A stretch of 64,000 nt of DNA, taken from assembly GCF_001748365.1 (NCBI RefSeq), contig NZ_BDHH01000019.1, positions 28,335 to 92,334 on the forward strand, written 5' to 3'. Under the pieces are notes generated by a model. It ran no database searches, was not told the origin of the DNA, and saw only the letters and a program-made list of their open reading frames with translations. The position numbers and the translations under genes are program-made. This document shows, piece after piece, positions 34,996 to 44,263 of the stretch. This DNA comes from Fusibacter sp. 3D3. Its GTDB lineage: Bacteria; Bacillota; Clostridia; Peptostreptococcales; Acidaminobacteraceae. Positions within the stretch are counted from its first letter, which is position 1. Every line of letters starts with the position of its first letter.

Positions 34996-37900
34996 CTAAA
35001 TTGTTGCAGCGGTTTCGGCTGCATTGGTTCTTGATTTTTTCTTTTCTTTTTTGTCAATTCTATTGATCTTAAAAGATTCTAACATCGTATAGAGCGTCGG
35101 AATTGCCACTAATGTCAGTATAGTAGACATCATGAGTCCAAAGATGAGGGCAAATCCCATTTGCTCGAAAAATTCTTGTTTTAGTGTAAGTGGCAAAATA
35201 CCACCTGCAGTGGTTATGGTTGTTGCAAGTACAGGCATAAATCGCGTTTTACCCGTTTCTCTTACAGCATCTAGGAGTTCATAACCATTCTGGCGAAGAT
35301 AGTTGATGTAATCTACCAGAACAATGGCATCATTTACAGCAATACCAACGAGGGCGACGACGCCGATAAATGCAAGGAATCCAAAGCTGTTACCCGTTAA
35401 GAATAATCCAGGCATAACCCCTATGAGACCAAGTGGTACAGCAAAGAGGACGATAAAGGGTTGTGAAAGTGAATTAAATTGTACAGCGAGTATGAGATAT
35501 ACTAAAATAGCTGCGATCAGCATATTGATAAACATATCTGTAAAGGAATCTTGCATATCGCCGAGTTCGCCTTCATAAGTGATGCTAATCCCCTCTGGTA
35601 GTTTATAATCTGCAATTTTGGCTTTAAATTGATCAACGATTTCCACTGTGTTGATATCCGCTTCTGTTTGAGATGTCACATTCACACGTCTTTTGCCATC
35701 TTCATGTCGAATTGTAGGGGAAGTTGCCGTTTCTTTAAAGGATGCAATTTGATTAAACCTTATGGCTTGTCCTAATCTGTTGTAAAAATAGAGGGATTCA
35801 AGATCGCCTTTAGTTTGGACGTCATCCATACCCGAATAGATCATGACATCAATATCATCTTGATTACTTCGATAAGTGGTTGCGTTGATACCAGAGACGG
35901 TATTTCTAATCGTTGAAGATATGGTCATTTCATCAATGCCAAACTTTGCAGCCTTTTCTTTATCAATGCTGATTTCCAGTTCTGGTCCGCCACTTGAAAG
36001 TGAAGTGCTGGCATCTCTTGTCCCTGGAATTGTTTCAAGAATACTTTCGAAGTGATTTGCCACTTCTTCCATTTTTTGAAGATCCTCTCCAATAAGGCCA
36101 ATGGCAACTGCTGATCCACTTGGAGGGCCACTTTCCAGTTCAATAACTTCTAAATCAGCACCAGGTATAATTTTTAGCGCTTCTCTAAGGTCAGCGGCAA
36201 TAGCCATTGAGGTACGTGTTCTTTCTTCTTCTTTACATAAATCTATAGTGATTCTGGCGATATTAGGTGTTCCGCCACCAGAGCCAGCACTGAATGAATC
36301 AAAACTATCAGCTCCCGTTATACCGACATTAGAGACAAAGGTTTTAATTTCTGAATACGTAAACAGTATTTTTTCAACTTTCTGCACAACTGCGTTTGTC
36401 TGCTCAAGTGTGGCCCCTTTTGGTGTATTGATATCCACATATAAGCGCTCATAGTCTGTCTGGCTAAACATTTCCACTTTTAAAAGGCCAAGTGGGATTA
36501 AAGAGAGACTGGTGAAAAAGGCAAGAATAAGCACCAGTATTACAGTCCATCTTTTTGATTTTTTACTGACGATTTTATAAAGGCGTTCTCCGTAAGCTTC
36601 TACAATCGGATGATGACCTTTGTTTTTCTTGCCAAAGTAAACTTTGGCGAACATTAAGCCACCGAAAATAGCCGCAAATATAAATGAAAGTAATCCATAT
36701 GACGTATCATCTTTAAAGGCTTGCATTGAAAGGACAACAATCAATAAGACAGAGAGCACCTTGGAAATTTGAGATCTTGTTTTAGGTTTTGCGAGGCTGA
36801 TATCATGTTGTTTTGCCAATAACCGTGAGCAAAGCGCTGGTGTGATGGTAATCGCCAACAAGAATGATGAGCCAAGTGCAAACATAACGGTGATTGGAAT
36901 TGAGCGAATAAACTCACCCATGATCCCTGGTGTCAGTGCAATTGGGAAAAAGGCAGCAAGTGTTGTTAAAGTAGAGGCCATGATGGCAGGTGCAATCTGA
37001 TTGGTACCTGCTTCAGCAGAAAGTTTTGCATTAAGGCCCATACCTCTTAACCGGTCAATGTTCTCCATGATAACGATACCATTATCTACCAGCATGCCGA
37101 CGGCTAAAACCATCGAAAAAAGTGTGATGGTATTTAAAGTCATCCCCGCTAGATTTAGAAAATAGAGCGTCATCATAATGGCAAGTGGTATAACGATAGA
37201 GACGATGCCTGCTTCTCTTAGACCAATGAATAAGAAGAGCACGACAATAACGAGGAATAAACCTGAAAGGGCATTACTCGTAACGGCACCTAAAGAATCA
37301 CTCACGAATTCAGCAGTGTCACCACTGACTTCCACAATGAGGTCAGAAGGGTAGAGTGTGCCTTTTTCGTTGTTTAGAATAGATCTGACCAATTCACTGG
37401 TTTTTATGATGTCTGCTGTTTCTTTTTTCTTTACGGAAAGTGCAACAGCCGTTTTCATACTTGGAGATTCAGATTCAAGGCCTTGCGACATTCTGGAATA
37501 GGATTCAACTTCTTTGTAACCATCTTCAACGATGGCGATATCTTTAATCCGAACTGGGCCCGACCCTTGATAGGCTATGATGACTTCGTTTAAGGCGTCG
37601 ACGGACTTGAGTTCTCCAACAGTTCTAATATTATACGTTTTTTCATCCAGTGTAGCGGTACCCCCTGGATAATTTAAGTTGGCAAGTGCAATACTCGTTT
37701 TGATCTGATCAAGGGTAATGCCATAAACAGCAAGTTTTTGTGGATCAATATGCACCTTGATCTCTCTTTCAAGACCGCCAATGATCAGCACTTCAGAAAT
37801 GCTATTGTCTGATTCAAGGCGTTGCTTGATCTCTTCAGCAAAACGTTTTAAAGTCACGAGATCGTAGTCACCAGAGATATTGATGATCATAATCGGCGAA

Positions 37901-38364
37901 TTGTTAGATTGTAATGATGAGACAATGGGTGTCTCTACATCGGAAGGAAATTCTAAAGCGGCGGCGGTGGTTTTTTCACGGACTTCGTTCATTTTCTTTT
38001 CCATGTCCACACCTTGCTCAAATTCAAGCCATACGTTTGCTATGCCTGACGTGGAATATGAGGATAGCATTTTAACGTCTTCAATTTCCTCTAACTTTGT
38101 CTCTAGGACATCTGTTACCAGTGTCTCAACCTCTTCTGGTGCAGCACCTGGATAAACCGCAAGGACTTGCCCATAAGGCAGAACAATTTCTGGATTTAAT
38201 TCCCGAGGGAGTCCCAAATAAGCACTTACCCCAACGATAACGATTGCAACTAAAATTAAGTATACAATTTTGTATCGATCAATAAAAAAAGCAGCCCATT
38301 TTCCTAAGATGTTCTTCGGCTGTTGTAGCTCGGGAATGCTTTTTAGTTCTTCATTTTGTTTCAT
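34996..38364 (-). CDS. RND-family efflux pump (AcrB/HAE1-like)
   Basis: A 1122-residue pump with twelve predicted membrane helices and two large extracellular loops. Helix 1 is YLILVAIVIVGVSAYLGL, followed by the porter start YPGAAPEEVE. The proton-relay helix holds AVGMLVDNGIVIMENIDR with acidic residues, and the matching second-half motif is GVALVGIAVNDAIVLVDYIN. It exports drugs, lipids or other amphiphiles with proton antiport. The start at 38364 follows GGGAGG. An in-frame ATG 18 bases upstream overlaps that site. The gene is divergent from the histidine kinase gene and cotranscribed with its adaptor (pump first, which is less common). Confidence 0.95.
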   Translation of the reverse strand: MKQNEELKSIPELQQPKNILGKWAAFFIDRYKIVYLILVAIVIVGVSAYLGLPRELNPEIVLPYGQVLAVYPGAAPEEVETLVTDVLETKLEEIEDVKMLSSYSTSGIANVWLEFEQGVDMEKKMNEVREKTTAAALEFPSDVETPIVSSLQSNNSPIMIINISGDYDLVTLKRFAEEIKQRLESDNSISEVLIIGGLEREIKVHIDPQKLAVYGITLDQIKTSIALANLNYPGGTATLDEKTYNIRTVGELKSVDALNEVIIAYQGSGPVRIKDIAIVEDGYKEVESYSRMSQGLESESPSMKTAVALSVKKKETADIIKTSELVRSILNNEKGTLYPSDLIVEVSGDTAEFVSDSLGAVTSNALSGLFLVIVVLFLFIGLREAGIVSIVIPLAIMMTLYFLNLAGMTLNTITLFSMVLAVGMLVDNGIVIMENIDRLRGMGLNAKLSAEAGTNQIAPAIMASTLTTLAAFFPIALTPGIMGEFIRSIPITVMFALGSSFLLAITITPALCSRLLAKQHDISLAKPKTRSQISKVLSVLLIVVLSMQAFKDDTSYGLLSFIFAAIFGGLMFAKVYFGKKNKGHHPIVEAYGERLYKIVSKKSKRWTVILVLILAFFTSLSLIPLGLLKVEMFSQTDYERLYVDINTPKGATLEQTNAVVQKVEKILFTYSEIKTFVSNVGITGADSFDSFSAGSGGGTPNIARITIDLCKEEERTRTSMAIAADLREALKIIPGADLEVIELESGPPSGSAVAIGLIGEDLQKMEEVANHFESILETIPGTRDASTSLSSGGPELEISIDKEKAAKFGIDEMTISSTIRNTVSGINATTYRSNQDDIDVMIYSGMDDVQTKGDLESLYFYNRLGQAIRFNQIASFKETATSPTIRHEDGKRRVNVTSQTEADINTVEIVDQFKAKIADYKLPEGISITYEGELGDMQDSFTDMFINMLIAAILVYLILAVQFNSLSQPFIVLFAVPLGLIGVMPGLFLTGNSFGFLAFIGVVALVGIAVNDAIVLVDYINYLRQNGYELLDAVRETGKTRFMPVLATTITTAGGILPLTLKQEFFEQMGFALIFGLMMSTILTLVAIPTLYTMLESFKINRIDKKEKKKSRTNAAETAATI

Positions 38365-38565
38365 GTGATTCCTCCCAAACAATAAATATAAAGTAACTGT
38401 GAATAATATGTCTAATAATACCTTAAATTAGTTAAAAAAAGATTAAAACGATATTAGAAAAATTCATTTTAAAGGATTTTATTAAGTTATAGCGAATAAA
38501 TCATAAAAGTAGTATAACATCTGATGGCAGCTATTGTAAATATACGATCCGTAGAGGGGGCCTGT

Positions 38566-39846
38566 ATGGCATATGGAAGACAAAAACCTGATTTGGAAAT
38601 GCTCTTCATCGCGGGCATGGTGTCATTTTGTTCACTTTTCTTTTTTAATTTCTTCGTTGAAGGATTCATCATTACCATTTCAGTTATTGCAATGCCAGTA
38701 TTACTCTACTGGTATGAGGAAGTCAATCCGATCAAAGTGGGGATAATGATTGCAATTGCATCGCCCTTTTTTAGAATGTTTACGCTTTTATTAAGTCATA
38801 TTTCACTGGAAGAAGCTTTCCAGGTGATCTGGCCAGAGATTTTTTTTTACATCACTTACAGTATTTTATTTAATGCACTATATGTTAAAAGAGATCGAAA
38901 ATTAAATGATCTGGTGATTGCGGTATTTCTCAGCGATTTCATTTCAAACATTGTGGAGATGTCTTTAAGACTTCAAACCCTTGGCATTTCATTAAGTGTT
39001 TTTAGGGGGCTTGCTATTATTGCGCTTGTAAGAACGATGATCATCATTGTGATGGTTATAGTGGTGAAGCAGTTTAGAACGCTTGTAGTAAGGGAAGCGC
39101 ATGAAAGACATTATCATTACTTGTTAATGATGACCTCTAACTTTTGGAGCGAAATTTATTTTATGGAGAAAAACATCAATTATATAGAAGCACTTATGGC
39201 AAAGGCTTTTAAACTGTATCATAAGGCGGAATCCAGTCAAGCAGATCCTGAAATTGTGGCAATAGCACTTGATGTTGCCAAAGAAGTTCACGAGGTAAAG
39301 AAGGATTACATTAGAGTCATTCAAGGTCTTGAAGCCATCACCGAAAAGAAACTTTACGATTTAGAAATGGGGATTCATGAGATTGTTAAGGTCGTCATAA
39401 CCAATACGCATAAATGTTATAAAGAAAAGGAACCCAATATTCACTTGATTGAAAATGTTAAAAGTCAGGCCTGCGTCAAATATCATTTTTACATGACTTC
39501 TATTTTAAGAAATTTAATTGGCAATGCAATAGAAGCTTTTGATAAGGAGGATCATGGTTATGTCAGAATAGATGTTTTTGAAGAAGCTGAGGCGCTCTTT
39601 ATGGAGATATCAGATGATGGCAAAGGCATTAAATCAAGAGATTTTCCATTTATTTTTAATCCGGGATTTAGCAGTAAATACGCATCAGATTCTGGTGATA
39701 TTCAAAGAGGCATGGGCTTAAGTGTGGTAAAAGGCCTCGTTGAAAATGTCTTTTTAGGCACCATTAAGGTTGAAAGTACTGAAAATGTGGGCACGAAATT
39801 TACAATAAACATATCATTAAAAAATCTCTCAGGGGGGGCTATATGA
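38566..39846 (+). CDS. Membrane histidine kinase, GlnK/YcbA-like
   Basis: A 426-residue sensor kinase. Residues ~10-175 contain about five or six membrane helices without an obvious extracellular sensor. A two-helix dimerisation region follows (~180-290), with VAKEVHEVKKDYIRVIQGL as the probable phosphoacceptor His in the style of CitA/GlnK kinases. The ATPase shows ILRNLIGNAIEAF (N box), ISDDGKGI (G1) and RGMGLSVVKGLV (G2). It phosphorylates the regulator encoded next (overlap ATGA). The ATG at 38566 follows AGAGGGGG. The longer frame from 38524 has no ribosome site. Confidence 0.85.
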   Translation: MAYGRQKPDLEMLFIAGMVSFCSLFFFNFFVEGFIITISVIAMPVLLYWYEEVNPIKVGIMIAIASPFFRMFTLLLSHISLEEAFQVIWPEIFFYITYSILFNALYVKRDRKLNDLVIAVFLSDFISNIVEMSLRLQTLGISLSVFRGLAIIALVRTMIIIVMVIVVKQFRTLVVREAHERHYHYLLMMTSNFWSEIYFMEKNINYIEALMAKAFKLYHKAESSQADPEIVAIALDVAKEVHEVKKDYIRVIQGLEAITEKKLYDLEMGIHEIVKVVITNTHKCYKEKEPNIHLIENVKSQACVKYHFYMTSILRNLIGNAIEAFDKEDHGYVRIDVFEEAEALFMEISDDGKGIKSRDFPFIFNPGFSSKYASDSGDIQRGMGLSVVKGLVENVFLGTIKVESTENVGTKFTINISLKNLSGGAI

Positions 39847-40676
39847 GGTTTTATATATTAGATGATGATGTTAACACGGTTCAAATGCTGTCCAATTTAA
39901 TCGAAGATTTAGATCTTGGAACAGTGGTAAAAACAGGAACAGACCCAACGGTCGCCGAGAAAGAAATCAGACAGTATAATGTCGATATTTGCTTAGTCGA
40001 TTATTTGATGCCCAAACTCGATGGCAGTCGGTTGATTCGAAATGTTAAAGCAGAGGCAGATCATATTGATTTTATCATGATTTCTCAAGTGTCGGATCCC
40101 GAAATGGTGTCGAAATCTTATCTCAACGGTGCTGAATTTTTTATCCACAAACCGCTGAATACGGTTGAATTTAAAAAAGTGGTTCATCATGTCATTCAAA
40201 AGCGGCAGATGGTTAAAAAGTTGGATCATATTAGGCAATTCCTAGGGGAAGGTGTTCAAATGAAATCTACTACGATTTCCGTAAAGCAGAAATTTGAACA
40301 GGTGTTTATGACTCTGGGGATGATGGGAGAGAAGGGGACCAATGATTTGGTTCGTGTCTGTGAAGCTTTATATCATGTAGAAATGCTCAAAGAAAAAGCG
40401 TTTAACCAATGGCTTTCGGGGTCAGGAGAACGCCCTAAAACAGTTAGTCAGCGCATGAGAAGAGCGATGAGCAAGGGTCTTAACAACATGGCACATCTTG
40501 GAATAGAGGATTTTGGTCATGAGACGTTTGTGCATTATGCTTATAAGCTCTTTGATCCTCAGAGTATAAGAGCGGAAATGGATTTTATTAAGGGAAAGCG
40601 AAAAACAGGGGGAAAACCTAATCTATTTCACTTTATCAGTTGCATGATTGTAGAAGTAGGAAGTCACGAACAGTAA
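39843..40676 (+). CDS. Response regulator with YcbB (GlnL-type) output domain
   Basis: A 277-residue regulator. Residues 1-~120 are a receiver domain (YILDDDVNTVQML, CLVDYLMPKLDG with the phosphoacceptor Asp, FFIHKPL). Residues ~150-275 match the YcbB domain of Bacillus GlnL, a DNA-binding module with GMMGEKGTNDLVRVCEAL and QRMRRAMSKGLNNMAHLGIEDFGHETFVHYA. GlnK-GlnL in B. subtilis controls glutamine use. Here the pair sits next to an RND pump and a branched-chain-type amino-acid importer, either of which may be the target. A long perfect palindrome lies just after it. Confidence 0.85.
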   Translation: MRFYILDDDVNTVQMLSNLIEDLDLGTVVKTGTDPTVAEKEIRQYNVDICLVDYLMPKLDGSRLIRNVKAEADHIDFIMISQVSDPEMVSKSYLNGAEFFIHKPLNTVEFKKVVHHVIQKRQMVKKLDHIRQFLGEGVQMKSTTISVKQKFEQVFMTLGMMGEKGTNDLVRVCEALYHVEMLKEKAFNQWLSGSGERPKTVSQRMRRAMSKGLNNMAHLGIEDFGHETFVHYAYKLFDPQSIRAEMDFIKGKRKTGGKPNLFHFISCMIVEVGSHEQ

Positions 40677-40687
40677 AATATGTACAG

Positions 40688-40731
40688 GACACAAAGAGAC
40701 ACAGAAATTTATTTCTGTGTCTCTTTGTGTC
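40688..40731. repeat. 44-base near-continuous perfect palindrome
   Basis: Two 21-base arms are exactly complementary around a two-base centre (TT). No T run follows, so termination efficiency is uncertain. It lies between the response-regulator stop and the binding-protein gene and may be an RNA hairpin, a regulator site or a bidirectional terminator. Confidence 0.7.
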
Positions 40732-40824
40732 TAATTGAGGCAAAGTGAATTTTCAGAATATACTGAAAACATCAATTGTATATGGATTACAATTGCGACA
40801 CTAATTTTAAGGGGGATATGAAAC

Positions 40825-42003
40825 ATGAAAAAAGCAGTATCTATTTTAATGATTATGATGTTGGTTTTGGGGCTTTTAGCAGGGTGTTCATCGAGTGGCA
40901 CAGCAACTGGAGCTGCGGCAGAATCAGAGGTGATTAAAATTGGTTGGATAGGTTCTTTAACGGGAGATCAAGCGATATGGGGCACTTGTGAGTTCAATAC
41001 CGTTCAAATGATGGTAGAGGATGCCAATGCAAATGGCGGATGGCTAGGCAAGCAGATCGAAGTGATTGGATACGACACAAAGGGCGATTCACTAGAGGCG
41101 GTTAATGCCGTTAAGAGACTGGTAGGTCAAGATAAAGTCGTCGCAATTATTGGGCCCAATGCATCAGGACAAGCAATCGCCATTAGTCAGGTGCTTGAAG
41201 AAGCTGGCGTGCCTGATATCGCAACTGTTGCAACTAATCCTAAAGTGACTGTAGATGAAAACGGCAACACAAAGCCTTATAATTTTAGAGTTTGCTTTAT
41301 TGACCCCTATCAAGGCGCTGTAGCTGCAGGGTATGCATATGAAGTTTTAGGACTTAAAAAAGCCGCCATATTATACGATGTGGCTGATGAATATTCTCAA
41401 GGCTTAACAGAGTTTTTTGAAAAGACATTTGTCGAACTCGGTGGCGAAATTGTCGCTAAAGAAGCCTTTAAATTTGGAGATGTAGACTTTAGACCTCAAT
41501 TGTCATCTATTAAAGAAATCAATCCAGAGATGATCTTCATGCCTTACTTCTTTAAAGAAGTGGCATTGAGCAGTACTCAAGCGCGTGAACTCGGCATCAA
41601 TGCAGTTTTAATGGGGGGCGATGGTTGGACTTCTGAACAATTGCTTGAAATGGCTGGTGATTCTGTCCAAGGCAGTTATGTGGTCAATCACTTAGATTTT
41701 GAAGATCCAGATGTGCAAACGTTTAAAAATGCTTACATGGCAAAATATAATGCCGCAGTGGAACTCAATGGTTATTTGGCATATGATGCCTTTAGATTGC
41801 TTGAAGAGTCTGTAAAAAAAGCAGGTGTGGCAGATTCTGTTAAGATCAAAGAGGCTATGGAAACTGCAGAAGTTCAAGGGATTACAGGAAAAATAAAAAT
41901 CAACCCAAAGACGCATAATCCAGAAGGTAAAGAAGCGGCCATTTTGAAAATCGATCAGAATAAATACGTGTTCCAAACTAAATATTCTGTTGAAATTAAG
42001 TAA
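40825..42003 (+). CDS. livK: Branched-chain amino acid/amide ABC transporter substrate-binding lipoprotein
   Basis: A 392-residue LivK-type receptor. The signal peptide ends in LLAGCSSS, a lipobox. The mature part has IKIGWIGSLTGDQAIWG, then VVAIIGPNASGQAIAISQVLEEAGVPDI, then GGDGWTSEQLLEMAGD, in the order of leucine/urea/amide-binding proteins. It captures the substrate outside and passes it to LivH/LivM. AAGGGGG ribosome site. It is now separated from livHMGF by an insertion sequence. Symbol given by family, exact substrate unknown. Confidence 0.92.
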   Translation: MKKAVSILMIMMLVLGLLAGCSSSGTATGAAAESEVIKIGWIGSLTGDQAIWGTCEFNTVQMMVEDANANGGWLGKQIEVIGYDTKGDSLEAVNAVKRLVGQDKVVAIIGPNASGQAIAISQVLEEAGVPDIATVATNPKVTVDENGNTKPYNFRVCFIDPYQGAVAAGYAYEVLGLKKAAILYDVADEYSQGLTEFFEKTFVELGGEIVAKEAFKFGDVDFRPQLSSIKEINPEMIFMPYFFKEVALSSTQARELGINAVLMGGDGWTSEQLLEMAGDSVQGSYVVNHLDFEDPDVQTFKNAYMAKYNAAVELNGYLAYDAFRLLEESVKKAGVADSVKIKEAMETAEVQGITGKIKINPKTHNPEGKEAAILKIDQNKYVFQTKYSVEIK

Positions 42004-42046
42004 AGGTAGAGTGTTGCTCAACTTATGGGTTTGACACCCTAACCAT

Positions 42047-42137
42047 GTTAGAGGCTCAAAAGAGGAAGAGAGCGCTTGGCGCTCTCTTTTTCATAACGAG
42101 GGCAATAATGGGACAATAACTGGATGGCTGTTATTTC
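42047..42137 (+). repeat. 91-bp direct repeat, left copy (target duplication of the IS)
   Basis: Identical by eye over 91 bases to 44103-44193. It contains a terminator-type hairpin (AGAGAGCGC/GCGCTCTCT, loop TTG, T run at 42087-42091) that originally stood once between livK and livH. The duplication ends exactly where the IS begins. Confidence 0.92.
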
Positions 42138-44102
42138 CCGAGTTTTGCAGCAAAATAATACATAGGTATCCCTAGACTAAAGTTGTTTTAACTGGTCTAG
42201 GGATTTTTTATTTTATTTTTCTTTCATTTTATTATGGATTAAAGTGATTTATTATGGTATAATTGTAATATCTTTGTTTAGGAGTAATAATATGTTTCTA
42301 CGTAAAATTAATCAAAAACACACAGGACGTGTCTATCTTTCTATTGTTGAAAGCTATCGAGATAAAACAACTAAAAAAACTAAATCAAGAACCATTGAAA
42401 GTCTAGGCTATTTAGATGAACTAGAAAAAAAGTTTAAAGATCCCATTGCTTATTACGAAAAAATCATCTGCGAAATGAATCAAAAAAAAGCTTTTGAAAA
42501 TTCAGATATTCTTGTTAAGTACAAATCTAATGACAAATTAGAAGTCGGCACCAACAACCGTAAAAACTTTGGCTATGCCGCTTTCAGCGCCATCTACCAC
42601 ACACTTGAAATTGACAAGTTTCTCATCAATCGCCAACGTTCAACGAAGATTGAGGCGAGCACCAATAACATCATGAAGCTCCTTGTTTTTTCAAGACTCC
42701 TTAACCCAGGCTCTAAAAAGAAAGCCTATGATCAGCGAAATGATTTTTTTGAAAACGCTCATTACTCTCTTGATGACGTCTACCGCGCACTGAGTTTTTT
42801 CAATGAAAAAGGCAATGAGTTGCAGCTATGGATGAATGAAAAAGTCAAAGAAAACTACGGACGAGATACCAGCCTTGTTTACTACGATGTCACCAATTAT
42901 TATTTTGAATCGGATTGTGAAGATGCTTTTAGGTGCAAAGGCGTCAGCAAAGAGCATCGTCCAAACCCCATTGTTCAAATGGGCCTTTTCATGGACACCA
43001 ACGGCATCCCCATTACCTACGATCTTTATTCAGGCAATACCAATGACTGTCTCACCTACAGACCCACTTTTTCTAGAATGAAAAAAGAGTTTGATTTAGG
43101 AAAAGTCATCGTGGTTGCTGACAAAGGGATGTCCACAGGTGACAACATTCAGTACACACTTTCAGCAAACGATGGCTTTGTTTTTAGTTACTCCGCTAGA
43201 GGCGCCAACAAAGCTTTAAAAGACTATATTTTAGATGAAGAGGGCTATGTTTTTAAAGGGGATGACTATAAGTGGAAGGAACGCATTTACCCGACTGAAA
43301 TTTGGGTTACCATGACTTCTGGAAAAAAGCAAAAGAAAACCATCGATGCCAAGCAAGTGGTTTTCTATAGCGAAAAATATGCGAAGAAAGCTAGGATGGA
43401 ACGCGCTAAAGCCATTGAAAAAGCTAAGAAGCTTATAAAAACACCTTCAAACTATAATCGCTCTACATCCTATGGGGCTGCTGGATATGTGAAGAACCTT
43501 AGTTTTGTAAAAGATACTGGCGAAATTGCTGATATAACTGCTTTAAGCCTTGATGAGGAGAAAATAAAAGCGCAAGAGGCTCTTGATGGCTACTACGTGC
43601 TCATCACAAGCGAATACAAGAAGAGTGCCAGTGAAGTGATTGAAATCTACAGAGGCCTTTGGAAGATAGAAGAATCCTTTAAGGTTACCAAAAGTGATCT
43701 TGAAACGAGACCTGTATATGTTTCAACACAAGACCACATCAAAGCACATTTCTTAACATGCTTCATAGCTTTGGTGCTTGCTAGGATTTTAGAGTTTAAA
43801 ATGGATGGCAAACACACCATCACACGCATCATCGACAGTTTAAGCAAATGTACATGTACAAATGTAGATCAAAACTATTACTTGTTTGATTATTACGATG
43901 AAGTTTTAAAGGATATCGGAGACGTGACAAATGTTGATTTTTCAACGAAGATAAGAACACTTCAACAGATTAAAAAAAATATTTCAGAAACCAAAACGAG
44001 ATAGATTTACGCTACAAAAAAACGCAAAAAAAGAAACCCTTGAATCCCACTGTTTGCAATGGGATCAAGGGTGTTTTTTTGTTGTTTTGCTGCAAAAGTC
44101 AA
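42138..44102 (+). mobile_element. IS1634-family insertion sequence (1965 bp)
   Basis: Bounded by imperfect inverted repeats of ~22 bases sharing TTTTGCAGCAAAA (42143-42155 and its reverse complement near 44085-44097), one transposase gene inside, and a 91-bp direct repeat outside. Terminators stand at both ends: 42168-42210 (CCCTAGAC/GTCTAGGG then T run) blocks inward transcription, and 44035-44080 (ACCCTTG.ATCCCA/TGGGAT.CAAGGGT then T run) closes the transposase. The transposase is complete, so the element may be active. Long, variable target duplications are a known habit of the IS1634 group. Confidence 0.92.
42292..44004 (+). CDS. IS1634-family transposase
   Basis: A 570-residue DDE transposase. 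The first acid is in LVYYDVTNYYFESD, the second in VVVADKGMSTGDN, and the third in the Y-x2-R-x3-E-x6-K box (YRGLWKIEESFKVTKSDLET), typical of IS4-related elements, with the long insertion and length of IS1634. The ATG at 42292 follows TAGGAG. An in-frame ATG 48 bases upstream lacks a ribosome site. The frame is intact, with no stops or shifts. Confidence 0.95.
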   Translation: MFLRKINQKHTGRVYLSIVESYRDKTTKKTKSRTIESLGYLDELEKKFKDPIAYYEKIICEMNQKKAFENSDILVKYKSNDKLEVGTNNRKNFGYAAFSAIYHTLEIDKFLINRQRSTKIEASTNNIMKLLVFSRLLNPGSKKKAYDQRNDFFENAHYSLDDVYRALSFFNEKGNELQLWMNEKVKENYGRDTSLVYYDVTNYYFESDCEDAFRCKGVSKEHRPNPIVQMGLFMDTNGIPITYDLYSGNTNDCLTYRPTFSRMKKEFDLGKVIVVADKGMSTGDNIQYTLSANDGFVFSYSARGANKALKDYILDEEGYVFKGDDYKWKERIYPTEIWVTMTSGKKQKKTIDAKQVVFYSEKYAKKARMERAKAIEKAKKLIKTPSNYNRSTSYGAAGYVKNLSFVKDTGEIADITALSLDEEKIKAQEALDGYYVLITSEYKKSASEVIEIYRGLWKIEESFKVTKSDLETRPVYVSTQDHIKAHFLTCFIALVLARILEFKMDGKHTITRIIDSLSKCTCTNVDQNYYLFDYYDEVLKDIGDVTNVDFSTKIRTLQQIKKNISETKTR

Positions 44103-44193
44103 GTTAGAGGCTCAAAAGAGGAAGAGAGCGCTTGGCGCTCTCTTTTTCATAACGAGGGCAATAATGGGACAATAACTGGATGGCTGTTATTTC
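44103..44193 (+). repeat. 91-bp direct repeat, right copy
   Basis: Second copy of 42047-42137, directly after the IS end. It carries the second copy of the hairpin terminator, now 120 bases in front of livH. Fresh duplications normally stay identical, so the insertion looks recent. Confidence 0.92.
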
Positions 44194-44263
44194 GCCCAGC
44201 GTAGGGTTGGTCATCCAATAAGAAGTGGCAACGTTAGCAATTACGATTAGGGAAGGTGGGGCT

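Noticed and set aside
42138..44102. Composite transposon carrying liv genes
   Set aside because: Only one IS copy with a single transposase. The liv genes lie outside its inverted repeats.
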